Below are positions 54,181-64,000 of a stretch of DNA of 64,000 nucleotides, piece after piece (positions within the stretch are counted from its first letter, which is position 1; every line of letters starts with the position of its first letter). Made by a program: the position numbers and the translations under genes. The stretch is from Phytophthora colocasiae (Eukaryota; Oomycota; Peronosporomycetes; Peronosporales; Peronosporaceae). The notes beneath the pieces were generated by a model that saw only the letters and a program-made list of their open reading frames with translations, made no database searches and had not been told where the DNA came from. Where the stretch lies: the NCBI GenBank assembly GCA_018806915.1, contig JAGKQI010000075.1, forward strand, positions 310,001 to 374,000, read 5' to 3'.

Positions 54181-56110
54181 ACCCGCTGATAAGACGCGCT
54201 TTAAGCTACCGGGTTGCGCGCAGAAGGCAGAACCAGTATGGTTTCTACTGATAAAATTAAGCGAACCGCATAAAGAAAAACTTGCAGGTATCAGTCGCCG
54301 TAAAACGTAGCTCCACCTCCAAATGTTCTATCGGACGTGTTCGACAAATCATTATTCATTTATTTGAAAACTTTTTAAATCGTGGCATCGATATTACGTA
54401 TATCAAATCGTTAGTAGTAGAGTAATTATCTGTAGGTTATGTTTGTTTTGACTACCCGGCTGATGTGATACTAAGGGTTCGTGCCCCTGCACCTGCTGCC
54501 ATTTTATCGTGACCGCTTGCACTTGGTCCCAGGGGCCCCGGCACATCGATTCAAATTATGTAAGGCAGAGCTCTGAATTCGGTTCACAGACGACCCCTGT
54601 AACTTGAGATTGACCGGTAAATCAATGTAATGCTGACTGACCAAGCAAAAGGACACAGCGGGAGAACGTCGGCTTATGCAGACTAATAGAACTCAATTCG
54701 CCTAAATGTCAAATATGTATTTGTCAAATGGACATGGGTTAACCCTTTCTTTTTGCCATCGTAAATATTGGATTGTGAGTTCAAAAATAAATTCAATAGC
54801 CATATTGTGTCTTTTACGGTACGAAATTTCATCTGTGATATGGACATGTATAGTTTACGATGTGGCGAATCACCTTTAGCAACAATGAGTCCTATCTCGG
54901 AAGCCACCAGTAACGGCGCTTTCCAGAAGCTGGAGGCTCCTACGACTTCGCTTGGGCTGGTAATTTAGGAAGATTACATCCCGACAAACGGAGATTTGGC
55001 TCACTGTCTCTCAGATCTAACGCTAATGGCGAACGACGGCGTTGATGACCGGATCCAGAATTCGCCCTATGGTTCCCAGCCGATGGGGACTCGAATCCGG
55101 ACGCTTCACTATAAGGACGAGCTGTCATGTTGAGAAGGACGTCGTGTATAGGCGGCCGTTTATATTTTACTGTAAAGAAGAAAACTTAACCCCAAGTGTG
55201 CTTCTATTTTTCAGCGCTGAACGCGCCGCTAGTGCCGGTGTTGCGTTGAGCTAATGTCGCTGCGATCTGCTCGCGCGAGGGTAACGCCCAGCGAGCATAG
55301 CTGGCTTCGTAACGCAGTTCTCCTGTTGCTTCTTTGCGGTTTTGAATGAACTCCGTACCATGGTAAAGCGCCACAGCAGCTACCACACTTAGAACAGTAC
55401 ACAACATCAGCATCGTGGTAAAGCACCACGGCAACTACCACCTTAGAACAGTACACAGCATCAGCAATTTGATTGCTTGAAAGACTCAGGAACTCTGACA
55501 GAGTTATTATATAAAATGAAAACGATGTCGCCATCTAGATGCGTTGTACCTGAGTGGAGAAGCGAATGCATTTTTTGGCTAAAAACAGGAAATCGTGAAA
55601 TGCAACATGTATCCACATAGGTTGGCATTGAGTTGCTGTATCATCTCTACAGCTTTTGCTCGGGAAATACCCCAATAATGCTAAACTTCGGTCCTACATA
55701 TTCTGTTCCTACCACAGGGTGGATGACCCAACCTAGAGCTACAGCACCACAAACAAACATAATCTCAACCGCTTTAATGGATGTTATGTGTGATAGAGCT
55801 ATCAATACATGCATTGATATCTTCATTTAACAAAACACCTACCGATATATAAAGTGATGGTGTTATCGTTTACTTTGATATTACAAGCTACGTTTGCGCT
55901 TCAATACATTGATTCACTCGAATTAAATTTAACAACGTATACTTGAATGTTGAGGATAAGTTAAACCAACAAAATCTTTGCACAGTCGATTGTCTGAGCA
56001 TCCTAACCCATAGCCATCAACAAATCGACATTCGATCACTATTTATACATTGCCCAACTAAGATGTTTCCTGGCGCCTACCTTAGGAATCAATGCCGTAA
56101 AGCGTCGCGC
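54181..56110. other. gene-poor AT-rich stretch
   Basis: No gene can be supported over these 1.9 kb. A 55-bp tandem duplication occurs at 55361-55469 (units start TGGTAAAGCGCC and TGGTAAAGCACC). Minus-strand frames at 55204-55534 look partly protein-like but match nothing I recognise. A tRNA B-box-like string (minus strand, GATTCGAGTCC) lies at about 55087-55098, without a convincing A-box. Confidence 0.5.
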
Positions 56111-58293
56111 CATTACGGTGGCTAAGAACAACAAAAAATTTACCGCTCGGTGCATTGATTACACCCATCACCACGCAACCCTTTGCCGTCCCGTAGCCAC
56201 TTCACCAACCCCAACACGGTGCATGGGGCGCATTCGAGCCCCTAAGCTGAGTGCGTTGTGGTCCGTGACATTGGGCTATGTCTGGCAGCGCGGGTAAGCA
56301 AATGAGCCTACAGGTGAGCGGGACATCTAAACCTAAGCACTGTTCGACAATTCAGTCTTACTCTTCTGATGGATTTTGTAAATACGATAAAAACTGCGTT
56401 GATGACCCGTAGAAAAATAATCATGTTGAATGCACATGAATTGATAATTAACGCTACTGCATCTCGACCACCCTAACTAACAGCAATACCGTACTCTCAG
56501 TGCGGCACAAGCAGGCTCACACCACGATCGATCTCGGCTGCAACGTTTAACACTCAATTTAAAGACGACCAACCCGGTACGGTCTTGTACAACATCCTGG
56601 CAAGTAGAGGCTCACATCGTCGTGGTGGTGGTGTTTGAGGTGTGGGTGGAGGAGAGGGACAGGGGGCGAGGGGTCACCAGCTCACCGGTCAACACATTTG
56701 GTACGAATCCTTCAGCGAAATCAACAACACGAATAGCCATTGTTGCAGCACGTGGTTGATATGGCACAACATGGCAAACAGTGCTTACCAGAGCAACTGG
56801 AGGAAAGCGTGCTGATAGCACGAAAACAGTATAAGCCTTGTAGTCATCATCGAGATCTCGCCCTTGTTGCGTTTGAGGTTGCCCACAGACTCATTCTAGA
56901 TCAAGCAGCTCGTTTTCCGTGAGGAAGTACCCGCAGCATCGCCGAAGAAATGCTCGATGGTTTGTTGCAAGCAGCGAGCATCATTCCACGAAGGTGGTAC
57001 CGGCAGGTGGCTGCAGCCAATCGGCAGAACCATTGCGCATGGTGATCGATGGCGAGTCGTGATCGTTGCCGCGGACAGCATGGCAGATAGCATGGTTCAC
57101 TTTGGTGTATAGCGTCTCGTCCGTTGTGGATGCCAATAGGTGGATAATTCTTCAGCAGTGTTGCGAGCATCATGTCGAAGAGCGTGGATCGACGTGGTGT
57201 ACGGAGAGCAGGATCATAGCTCGACTGTGATCAGTTAGCTGGAGGAGGCGGGTGTTTTACGGCGGCTGGCAGTACTGCGACTCGTGTCGTGGGAGGGTCC
57301 GTGCAGATCCAGGAAAATTTGGAAATGAACTGGGTTTGCATTTTGGCGCGTTTGAGATCGCTATCGCTGCATCTCACTTGACTGGGCCAAGATGAATGTG
57401 GGGTTGAAGCTACGAGCCAATCAGCGTGTCAGGATTTCGGAATGCATTCTGATTGGCTGACTCATTCAAAAGCGAAGACACTGGGCGAAAGCTTGGACGT
57501 TGAAGTCCACATTTCGCGCGCGAAGATCGTTTGGATTCTATGTTGAAGTCCAAGATCTCCCAGCCAATCCGAGTGCATTCCGAGATCCTGACACGCTGAT
57601 TGGTGTAGTCAAGCGACGGTTCAGGATTTGTCTTGAGAACCTTTTCTGGTGACCTTTTCTTTATTTTACTCAAAAGTGACTATTTATTGTGATTTGATAA
57701 TCGCTATATCAGTCAGCAGAGACAAAGCTTGTGTCTATTACCATGGCATGGTAATGCTGGTAAAGCTTTGGTAATCTCTGGATTGACCACCAGGGTTATC
57801 GTTGTGGATCATAGACCGTCGCCACATACATTCTACATATGAGAAGTTTTGCAGATCCAGTTATTACAAGCGTGTGCTGTTCAAAGGACCAAATAGCATT
57901 GATTTAGTATACCCGAAAAACCTTGTCGGAACGAGATACTCGCGGAGATCGGTTCGAGCTAAACACCGTTGAGGTATTCATTTGGATACATTCGACGATC
58001 TCCTTGATATCGATTAGTTCACCAGAATAGGTTTCTACTTTCGACATCGCTCTAGTTTTTTTTTCTGCATGGCCCAATAAATCTTGTCAAACCCCGGACA
58101 GGAAAGTTGCTTCAGGCTCCCCTTTCACCAAAGGAATCACTCATTACTCGTAGATAGCTTATTGTTGCTCTGTTGGGTAACAATGTCGGCTTGTAACAAA
58201 AGGCTGACCAAGTTTCAGTTGCTACTGGTTTCGTGTACGGAGAAGGTTTTTAATTGCATCTAAGGATGCAATATTCTAAATCACTGGTCGTGG
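56111..58293 (+). repeat. left arm of a 2.18-kb inverted repeat
   Basis: Pairs with 59464-61644 in inverted orientation along its whole length with few mismatches. It starts CATTACGGTGGCTAAGAAC and ends CACTGGTCGTGG. It contains unit R copy 2 (56277-57705), then about 590 bp that R copy 1 lacks, including the palindrome ATTACCATG-G-CATGGTAAT near 57738. Confidence 0.93.
56277..57705 (+). repeat. repeat unit R, copy 2
   Basis: Near-identical to 51738-53169 and, inverted, to 60048-61478. Beyond the right end (GATAATCGCT), copies 2 and 3 continue together while copy 1 diverges at once, so copy 1 has a different history. Confidence 0.92.
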
Positions 58294-59463
58294 CTAGCAG
58301 TTATGTTTTATCTTTGAGCTTTATGGCTTTCGTTTTATCGGAAGTGATGATATGTTCTACAATTGTTACAGGCGTTGGTAGTTTAAATAATGCTGACGAC
58401 TTAGTGGCCACTTGCGGTGAATGACTATATCGCCGCTACATCAGACGAGTTTATCAATTTTGGCTTTTGTATCATCCTGGTAGGCACCGTAACCTACATA
58501 GGTAACGGGCCATGGCCATGGGATGATCCAAGGAACGAGCCAGGTAGATAAAAAAAATATTGTGTTGTTGTGGTTTATCCCTTCATCGTGTAGGCCGTCA
58601 ACAACGAGATCACTGTGATAAATATTAAATCCAAGTTCGCTGGTATTGCATACATCTGTTGAAGCCGACCTGGTTACCTCGTTTCATTGAATAGTTTGCC
58701 AGGTCACTCAAGTACAGCATCGCAGCGCTCAAACAAAATCCATCAACTCGGTTTAAATTCTTAGAAAAAGTATTATGTTAAATCGGTTCTCAACAAGTTT
58801 TTTTGTCCCTTGAGCGTACGCTATTGGAGGTTTAAACGTGAGTACGATCGCAAGGAATGGCAACCACTGCAGTTTATCACTTGGTCCCACGGATCCTCCG
58901 ATGGAGATGGAGCGGAGAATGTCCACGTTGACGTCCATCATACATGTAGTTAGTGGTTTTGTTTTGGTTGCAGCGTTGGTGCGTTATGAGAGTCCGACGA
59001 GGTACTCATGCTGTTAGCGCCAAACTCTTGCAGTTCAAATGAAAACAAAACGTAGTAGTTGAAATAACGAGCAAAACTGATTGAAAACTTAAAGTGGCAA
59101 CATTTCAGGCGATATGAAGTCCAACGCACACCAGGGCATACTTGCAGACTGGAGGTCTGTTATTTACAGAATAGTTCCTTCGGAAGCAGAATTCGTAAGT
59201 TTCACAAAAGCCATGTTAACGAGACCACTTCTTGGATTGTCCGTTTACGTTGAGGATGCTTCAACTACAGCCCAAAAGACTTCAGACGATCACAACTTGA
59301 AACATACATAAACAACCATGAACAAGGTAAAGAATCGCAATTACGCTGAAAGTTGTCTGTCAAAGTCACGACTACCTATTTCGGCTTACGTTGCTTAGCC
59401 CTGCGCCGTTATTGATATCTCCGGTATGTTCCTGGTTAAACGCTCATGTGTGTCCCCTGCATT
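58294..59463. other. 1.17-kb unique spacer of the inverted repeat
   Basis: Single-copy sequence between the two arms. Only short open frames (up to about 65 codons) exist, with no recognisable product. I see no gene, terminal repeat or target duplication in it. Confidence 0.6.
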
Positions 59464-61644
59464 CCACGACCAGTGATTTAGAATATTGCATCCTTAGATG
59501 CAATTAAAAACCTTCTCCGTACACGAAACCAGTAGCAACTGAAACTTGGTCAGCCTTTTGTTACAAGCCGACATTGTTACCCAACAGAGCAACAATAAGC
59601 TATCTACGAGTAATGAGTGATTCCTTTGGTGAAAGGGGAGCCTGAAGCAACTCCTGTCCGGGGTTTGACAAGATTTATTGGGCCATGCAGAAAAAAAAAC
59701 TAGAGCGATGTCGAAAGTAGAAACCTATTCTGGTGAACTAATCGATATCAAGGAGATCGTCGAATGTATCCAAATGAATACCTCAACGGTGTTTAGCTCG
59801 AACCGATCTCCGCGAGTATCTCGTTCCGACAAGGTTTTTCGCATACTAAATCAATGCTATTTGGTCCTTTGAACAGCACACGCTTGTAATAACTGGATCT
59901 GCAAAACTTCTCATATGTAGAATGTATGTGGCGACGGTCTATGATCCACAACGATAACCCTGGTGGTCAATCCAGAGATTACCAAAGCTTTACCAGCATT
60001 ACCATGCCATGGTAATAGACACAAGCTTTGTCTCTGCTGACTGATATAGCGATTATCAAATCACAATAAATAGTCACTTTTGAGTAAAATAAAGAAAAGG
60101 TCACCAGAAAAAGGTTCTCAAGACAAATCCTGAACTGTCGCTTGACTACACCAATCAGCGTGTCAGGATCTCGGAATGCACTCGGATTGGCTGGGAGATC
60201 TTGGACTTCAACATAGAATCCAAACGATCTTCGCGCGCGAAATGTGGACTTCAACGTCCAAGCTTTCGCCCAGTGTCTTCGCTTTTGAATGAGTCAGCCA
60301 ATCAGAATGCATTCCGAAATCCTGACACGCTGATTGGCTCGTAGCTTCAACCCCACATTCATCTTGGCCCAGTCAAGTGAGATGCAGCGATAGCGATCTC
60401 AAACGCGCCAAAATGCAAACCCAGTTCATTTCCAAATTTTCCTGGATCTGCACGGACCCTCCCCACGACACGAGTCGCAGTACTGCCAGCCGCCGTAAAA
60501 CACCCGCCTCCTCCAGCTAACTGATCACAGTCGAGCTATGATCCTGCTCTCCGTACACCACGTCGATCCACGCTCTTCGATATGATGCTCGCAACACTGC
60601 TGAAGAATTATCCACCTATTGGCATCCACAACGGACGAGACGCTATACACCAAAGTGAACCATGCTATCTGCCATGCTGTCCGCGGCAACGATCACGACT
60701 CGCCATCGATCGCCATGCGCAATGGTTCTGCCGATTGGCTGCAGCCACCTGCCGGTACCACCTTCGTGGAATGATGCTCGCTGCTTGCAACAAACCATCG
60801 AGCATTTCTTCGGCGATGCTGCGGGTACTTCCTCACGGAAAACGAGCTGCTTGATCTAGAATGAGTCTGTGGGCAACCTCAAACGCAACAAGGGCGAGAT
60901 CTCGATGATAACTACAAGGCTTATACTGTTTTCGTGCTATCAGCACGCTTTCCTCCAGTTGCTCTGGTAAGCACTGTTTGCCATGTTGTGCCATATCAAC
61001 CACGTGCTGCAACAATGGCTATTCGTGTTGTTGATTTCGCTGAAGGATTCGTACCAAATGTGTTGACCGGTGAGCTGGTGACCTCGCCCCCTGTCCCTCT
61101 CCTCCACCCACACCTCAAACACCACCACCACGACGATGTGAGCCTCTACTTGCCAGGATGTTGTACAAGACCGTACCGGGTTGGTCGTCTTTAAATTGAG
61201 TGTTAAACGTTGCAGCCGAGATCGATCGTGGTGTGAGCCTGCTTGTGCCGCACTGAGAGTACGGTATTGCTGTTAGTTAGGGTGGTCGAGATGCAGTAGC
61301 GTTAATTATCAATTCATGTGCATTCAACATGATTATTTTTTTCACGGGTCATCAACGCAGTTTTTTATCGTATTTACAAAATCCATCAGAAGAGTAAGAC
61401 TGAATTGTCGAACAGTGCTTAGGTTTAGATGTCCCGCTCACCTGTAGGCTCATTTGCTTACCCGCGCTGCCAGACATAGCCCAATGTCACGGACCACAAC
61501 GCACTCAGCTTAGGGGCTCGAATGCGCCCCATGCACCGTGTTGGGGTTGGTGAAGTGGCTACGGGACGGCAAAGGGTTGCGTGGTGATGGGTGTAATCAA
61601 TGCACCGAGCGGTAAATTTTTTGTTGTTCTTAGCCACCGTAATG
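59464..61644 (-). repeat. right arm of the 2.18-kb inverted repeat
   Basis: Reverse complement of 56111-58293. It contains unit R copy 3. The outer end reads AGCCACCGTAATG and is followed at once by TCACTACGGTGGCT (61645-61658), so the right boundary is itself a short palindrome. Confidence 0.93.
60048..61478 (-). repeat. repeat unit R, copy 3 (inverted)
   Basis: Inverted copy of the unit at 51738 and 56277. It shares with copy 2 the AGCGCGGG junction and the deletion pattern around GACAGGGGGCGAGG. Confidence 0.92.
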
Positions 61645-61989
61645 TCACTACGGTGGCTAAAACATTGTGATACTTCTGATTCTTCTTACCATTTATACTG
61701 GATATAACCAGAAGTACTGTGCACGACTACATTGATGATGAAAAGCATCCGTAATGGTGGCCGCTAGATGGCGTAACTCGTAGGTGAGATGACGAAAATC
61801 TTGATACTGGAGCAAACTTGACCCACTTGACATCTAAACAAACACATCAATGATGGCCAACTATTTCCCAGTCAACCCACTATAAATTTTGTCAGTATAC
61901 ATTTTAGTGGGATAATAATTGTGCCACGACAAAATAAAAACAAATGATTGCTTCTGGACCAATAGTCTTGAATTAAGTATACAATGTAA

Positions 61990-62265
61990 ACACAGCACTA
62001 ATAATGGGTGCACTTCAGCTCTGTTCGCCAATACTTCCGAAACAACGATCCAGGGACCTGGCCGCACAAGACTTTTCTTTCCGCAGCTTTCTCCGCAACT
62101 ATCAGAGGTTCTTTGAGCTTGTACAAGGTTGAAACTAATCGTAGGTTTCCTTTGCCAGAAAACAGCGAGAGAAAACCGGGCACGAATTTGATCTAGACGA
62201 TTTATCTCGTAGTTTAACGATGACATGGTGGTGGTCTTTTTGTCAGAGGATATGACGGAATGCAC
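61990..62265 (-). pseudogene. internally deleted piggyBac-like transposase remnant
   Basis: On the minus strand, RLDQIRARFSLA, matching the transposase near 51049-51085, is joined directly to the segment matching 51620-51730 (GNLRLVSTLYKLKEP). About 540 bp present in the other copy is missing. The join lies in GTTTTCT-type microhomology. This is a typical internal deletion derivative of the element at 48.6-51.8 kb, in opposite orientation. Confidence 0.85.
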
Positions 62266-62303
62266 TTCTAAATCGTTTGCTACCTACGATCACTCTGCGC
62301 GCT

Positions 62304-63479
62304 TCAATACGCTACTGCCATTGCTCGTGTCAAGTTCCTTTTTCTTGGACCTTTGCGCGGGACCTTGGTTACGCGTTCCACACGACGGATGAAGTTGCAA
62401 CGCCGTAGCCACACCAAGTTGGATAGTGGTTCTTCGTAAAACTCATCATCTTCTCCGCCTTCGTACCATCGATCAAAGATGCGCCGCTCCTCAGTGGCTT
62501 TGCCCACTTGCAACACAAAGCAATGTTTCAGTCCTTTCCTGCATGTAGCACCTACCACGTAGACACCAGGGAGAAGCGGATACTTGGCGACATCTTCGAT
62601 GCTATTGAGTGAGTGCTTGACTTTGTTTTGTCTGAAAACATTGCACGCTAACGAGGCCCGATTTTCCCGTAAGAACTCCAAAAACTTCTTTATACCCTCA
62701 CTTGAAATGCCTTCTTTACCATTGTCCCCATCATCATTATGGTCTTGAAACGTTTTTATTTGCTCCAAAGTGACAAGATCCAGCTCACCTTTCACGTGAC
62801 ATGCAATTCGAATTGCACGGAAGAAACACTGATTGTCTTCCGAAGCTGTGTACGTTGAAGGGAAACGCTGGTTAAACTGAGTATAAGTCAACTCCGCGAA
62901 GTGGTCTTTCCACTTGTCGATCCTTAGCATTTCCTTTCCAAAGCCGTCTTCCAACAACGATCTGGCCCAAACCCATGTTGCACAATATCGATGTCTATCA
63001 TCACACCACTGAACTAGATAAGCTTCGTTAGGCCTACCGTAGTTAGTCCGGTCGAGTATAGCATAAACCTCCCAAGCCTTATTGAGGTCCCAAACGACAC
63101 CAGCCTTCGCAATGTTTTGAGCCTTCGTAACTGGGTGGAAGCGCGGTGGCTTTGGAAGTGGGTTTGGCTTTGCTTGTGGAGTTCTACGGCATGTATCGGG
63201 CTCACTATCTTCTGACTCACTGTCGGCCTCGTCCACCTGTAAACGCCGGCGGGGGTGAAAAGGTGCATCATCGTCTTCAACTGCATCAATCCGTCCAGTA
63301 CTACGAACTACGTCGATTGAAAGACCACAGCTTGCAATCTCCTGCTCTTCGGTGGTTTCTTCTGACTCCAGTCCCGCCGTGTTCACGAGGTCTATGGCCG
63401 GATTTGTATTGCTTCGGATATTCAAGAACGAATGTCGAGACTGGATAGTGCTTGATTTTTGCCGTTGTGGTTTTTTCAT
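62304..63479 (-). CDS. chromodomain-like protein with cysteine-protease-like domain
   Basis: From MKKPQRQKSS (63479) the frame gives 391 residues without an intron. The N-terminal 140 residues are acidic and low-complexity. A chromo-like segment (about 150-195) reads AWEVYAILDRTNYG, YLVQWCDDRHRYCATWVW. A protease-like domain follows with SEDNQCFFRAIRIAC, Cys218 as possible nucleophile, and VVGATCRKGLKHCFVLQVG, His319 as possible base, a layout like OTU or related papain-fold proteases. The C-terminus is very basic (VPRKGPRKRN). The frame is open up to 63776 but that extension is low-complexity repeat. It lies beside piggyBac remnants and repeats, so it is likely a mobile-element gene rather than a host gene. 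Function is unproven. Confidence 0.65.
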   Translation of the reverse strand: MKKPQRQKSSTIQSRHSFLNIRSNTNPAIDLVNTAGLESEETTEEQEIASCGLSIDVVRSTGRIDAVEDDDAPFHPRRRLQVDEADSESEDSEPDTCRRTPQAKPNPLPKPPRFHPVTKAQNIAKAGVVWDLNKAWEVYAILDRTNYGRPNEAYLVQWCDDRHRYCATWVWARSLLEDGFGKEMLRIDKWKDHFAELTYTQFNQRFPSTYTASEDNQCFFRAIRIACHVKGELDLVTLEQIKTFQDHNDDGDNGKEGISSEGIKKFLEFLRENRASLACNVFRQNKVKHSLNSIEDVAKYPLLPGVYVVGATCRKGLKHCFVLQVGKATEERRIFDRWYEGGEDDEFYEEPLSNLVWLRRCNFIRRVERVTKVPRKGPRKRNLTRAMAVAY

Positions 63480-63640
63480 CCTGTAAACTATACCCACATT
63501 GACATTACCATGCTTTACATTGCCATCCCGCAGCCGCTTCACTGACCCCGAAACGTTGCGGAGGGCGCATGTGAGCCCCGAAGCTGAAGGCCTTGGGGTC
63601 AGCAACATTGGGCTGCGTCCGACCACGCAGGTTTTGAAGT

Positions 63641-63838
63641 GAGGAAGTTGAAAGAAGAACCGAACCGTTAACAGCATTGGACAATGATTACATGGTGGGT
63701 GAGTGGAGAAAGAGAAGAAATATCTGCTGGCAAGTAGGTGAGGAAGTTGAAAGAAGAAGTGCAGTGCGTTGGACAATGGTTAAATGGTGGGTGAGTGGAG
63801 AAAGAGAAGAAATACCTGCTGGTAAGTAGATACGTCTT
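63641..63838. repeat. 98-bp tandem duplication
   Basis: GAGGAAGTTGAAAGAAGAA starts at 63641 and 63740. Each unit then has TTGGACAATG, ATGGTGGGTGAGTGGAGAAAG and AAATA(T/C)CTGCTGG. The units differ at a few bases. It lies upstream of the chromodomain-like gene and could be part of its promoter or element terminus. Nothing else is seen from 63839 to the window end. Confidence 0.9.
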
Positions 63839-64000
63839 TCGCACTTCGTCGAGTCGGATGCAGTCTTTGGTGATACAAGTGGAGCTTCGTAAAGATAGTG
63901 TTCTGTAGTGAGTACTCCGATGACATGGTGATGACATAATGAGCTGCAAACACTTGCATGTATAACCAGAAGCTCCGGGTTCTCAACACGTTGAACGCTA

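Noticed and set aside
55040..55130. Possible tRNA or tRNA-derived SINE (B-box GATTCGAGTCC on the minus strand)
   Set aside because: No A-box at the right distance and no cloverleaf can be drawn by eye.
1..64000. RXLR or Crinkler-type effector genes expected in such genomes
   Set aside because: No secreted protein with an RXLR-EER or LxLFLAK-type motif was seen in the open frames.

Overview
The window looks like nuclear DNA of an oomycete, most likely Phytophthora or a close relative. I infer this from compact genes with 54-75 bp GT-AG introns, short divergent and convergent spacers, and the element mix (Ty3/gypsy, non-LTR elements with RNase H, piggyBac-like, MULE-like). No species call is possible from sequence alone.

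Layout. 1-3128 is the 3' part of a Ty3/gypsy element. Its 3' LTR sits inside a broken copine/RGLG-type vWA gene (3129-3960, minus). 4248-23542 is a gene-dense housekeeping block: an unidentified small protein, an ENT nucleoside transporter, tRNA-splicing endonuclease SEN2, cyclin L, an FAD polyamine oxidase, a coiled-coil protein, Xaa-Pro aminopeptidase P, an SGNH/GDSL esterase, a kelch-MORN protein and a TPR/cyclic-nucleotide-binding protein. A decayed piggyBac-like element (13257-15280) starts eight bases upstream of the aminopeptidase start codon. TRAPPC4 (23561-24086, minus) follows.

24116-43162 is a nested pair of APE-type non-LTR retrotransposons on the minus strand. Element B (about 9.7 kb) landed 12 bp upstream of the TRAPPC4 start codon. 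Element A (about 9.3 kb) then landed inside the ORF2 of B. Both insertions have 18-bp target-site duplications that can be read directly. Both elements carry an OTU-like cysteine protease signature at the C-terminal side of ORF1, downstream of a CCHC knuckle. This is the most interesting system in the window.

43462-46126 is a MULE-like element with a 9-bp target duplication and an intact ORF that has a zinc-finger region but no visible DDE catalytic core. 47040-48180 is a BT1/folate-biopterin-type transporter that loses its C-terminal half. 48570-51758 is a piggyBac-like transposase gene with an intact catalytic region and a broken N-terminus. 51738-62265 is a repeat complex: three copies of a 1.43-kb unit, two of them inside a 2.18-kb inverted repeat with a 1.17-kb spacer, plus a DOT1-like methyltransferase pseudogene and an internally deleted piggyBac remnant. 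62304-63479 (minus) encodes a chromodomain-like protein with a second, different cysteine-protease-like signature.

Exon borders given to the base were read from splice sites and reading frame. They are not supported by transcripts. Element classes and protein families are assigned from motifs recognised by eye, without any database search.
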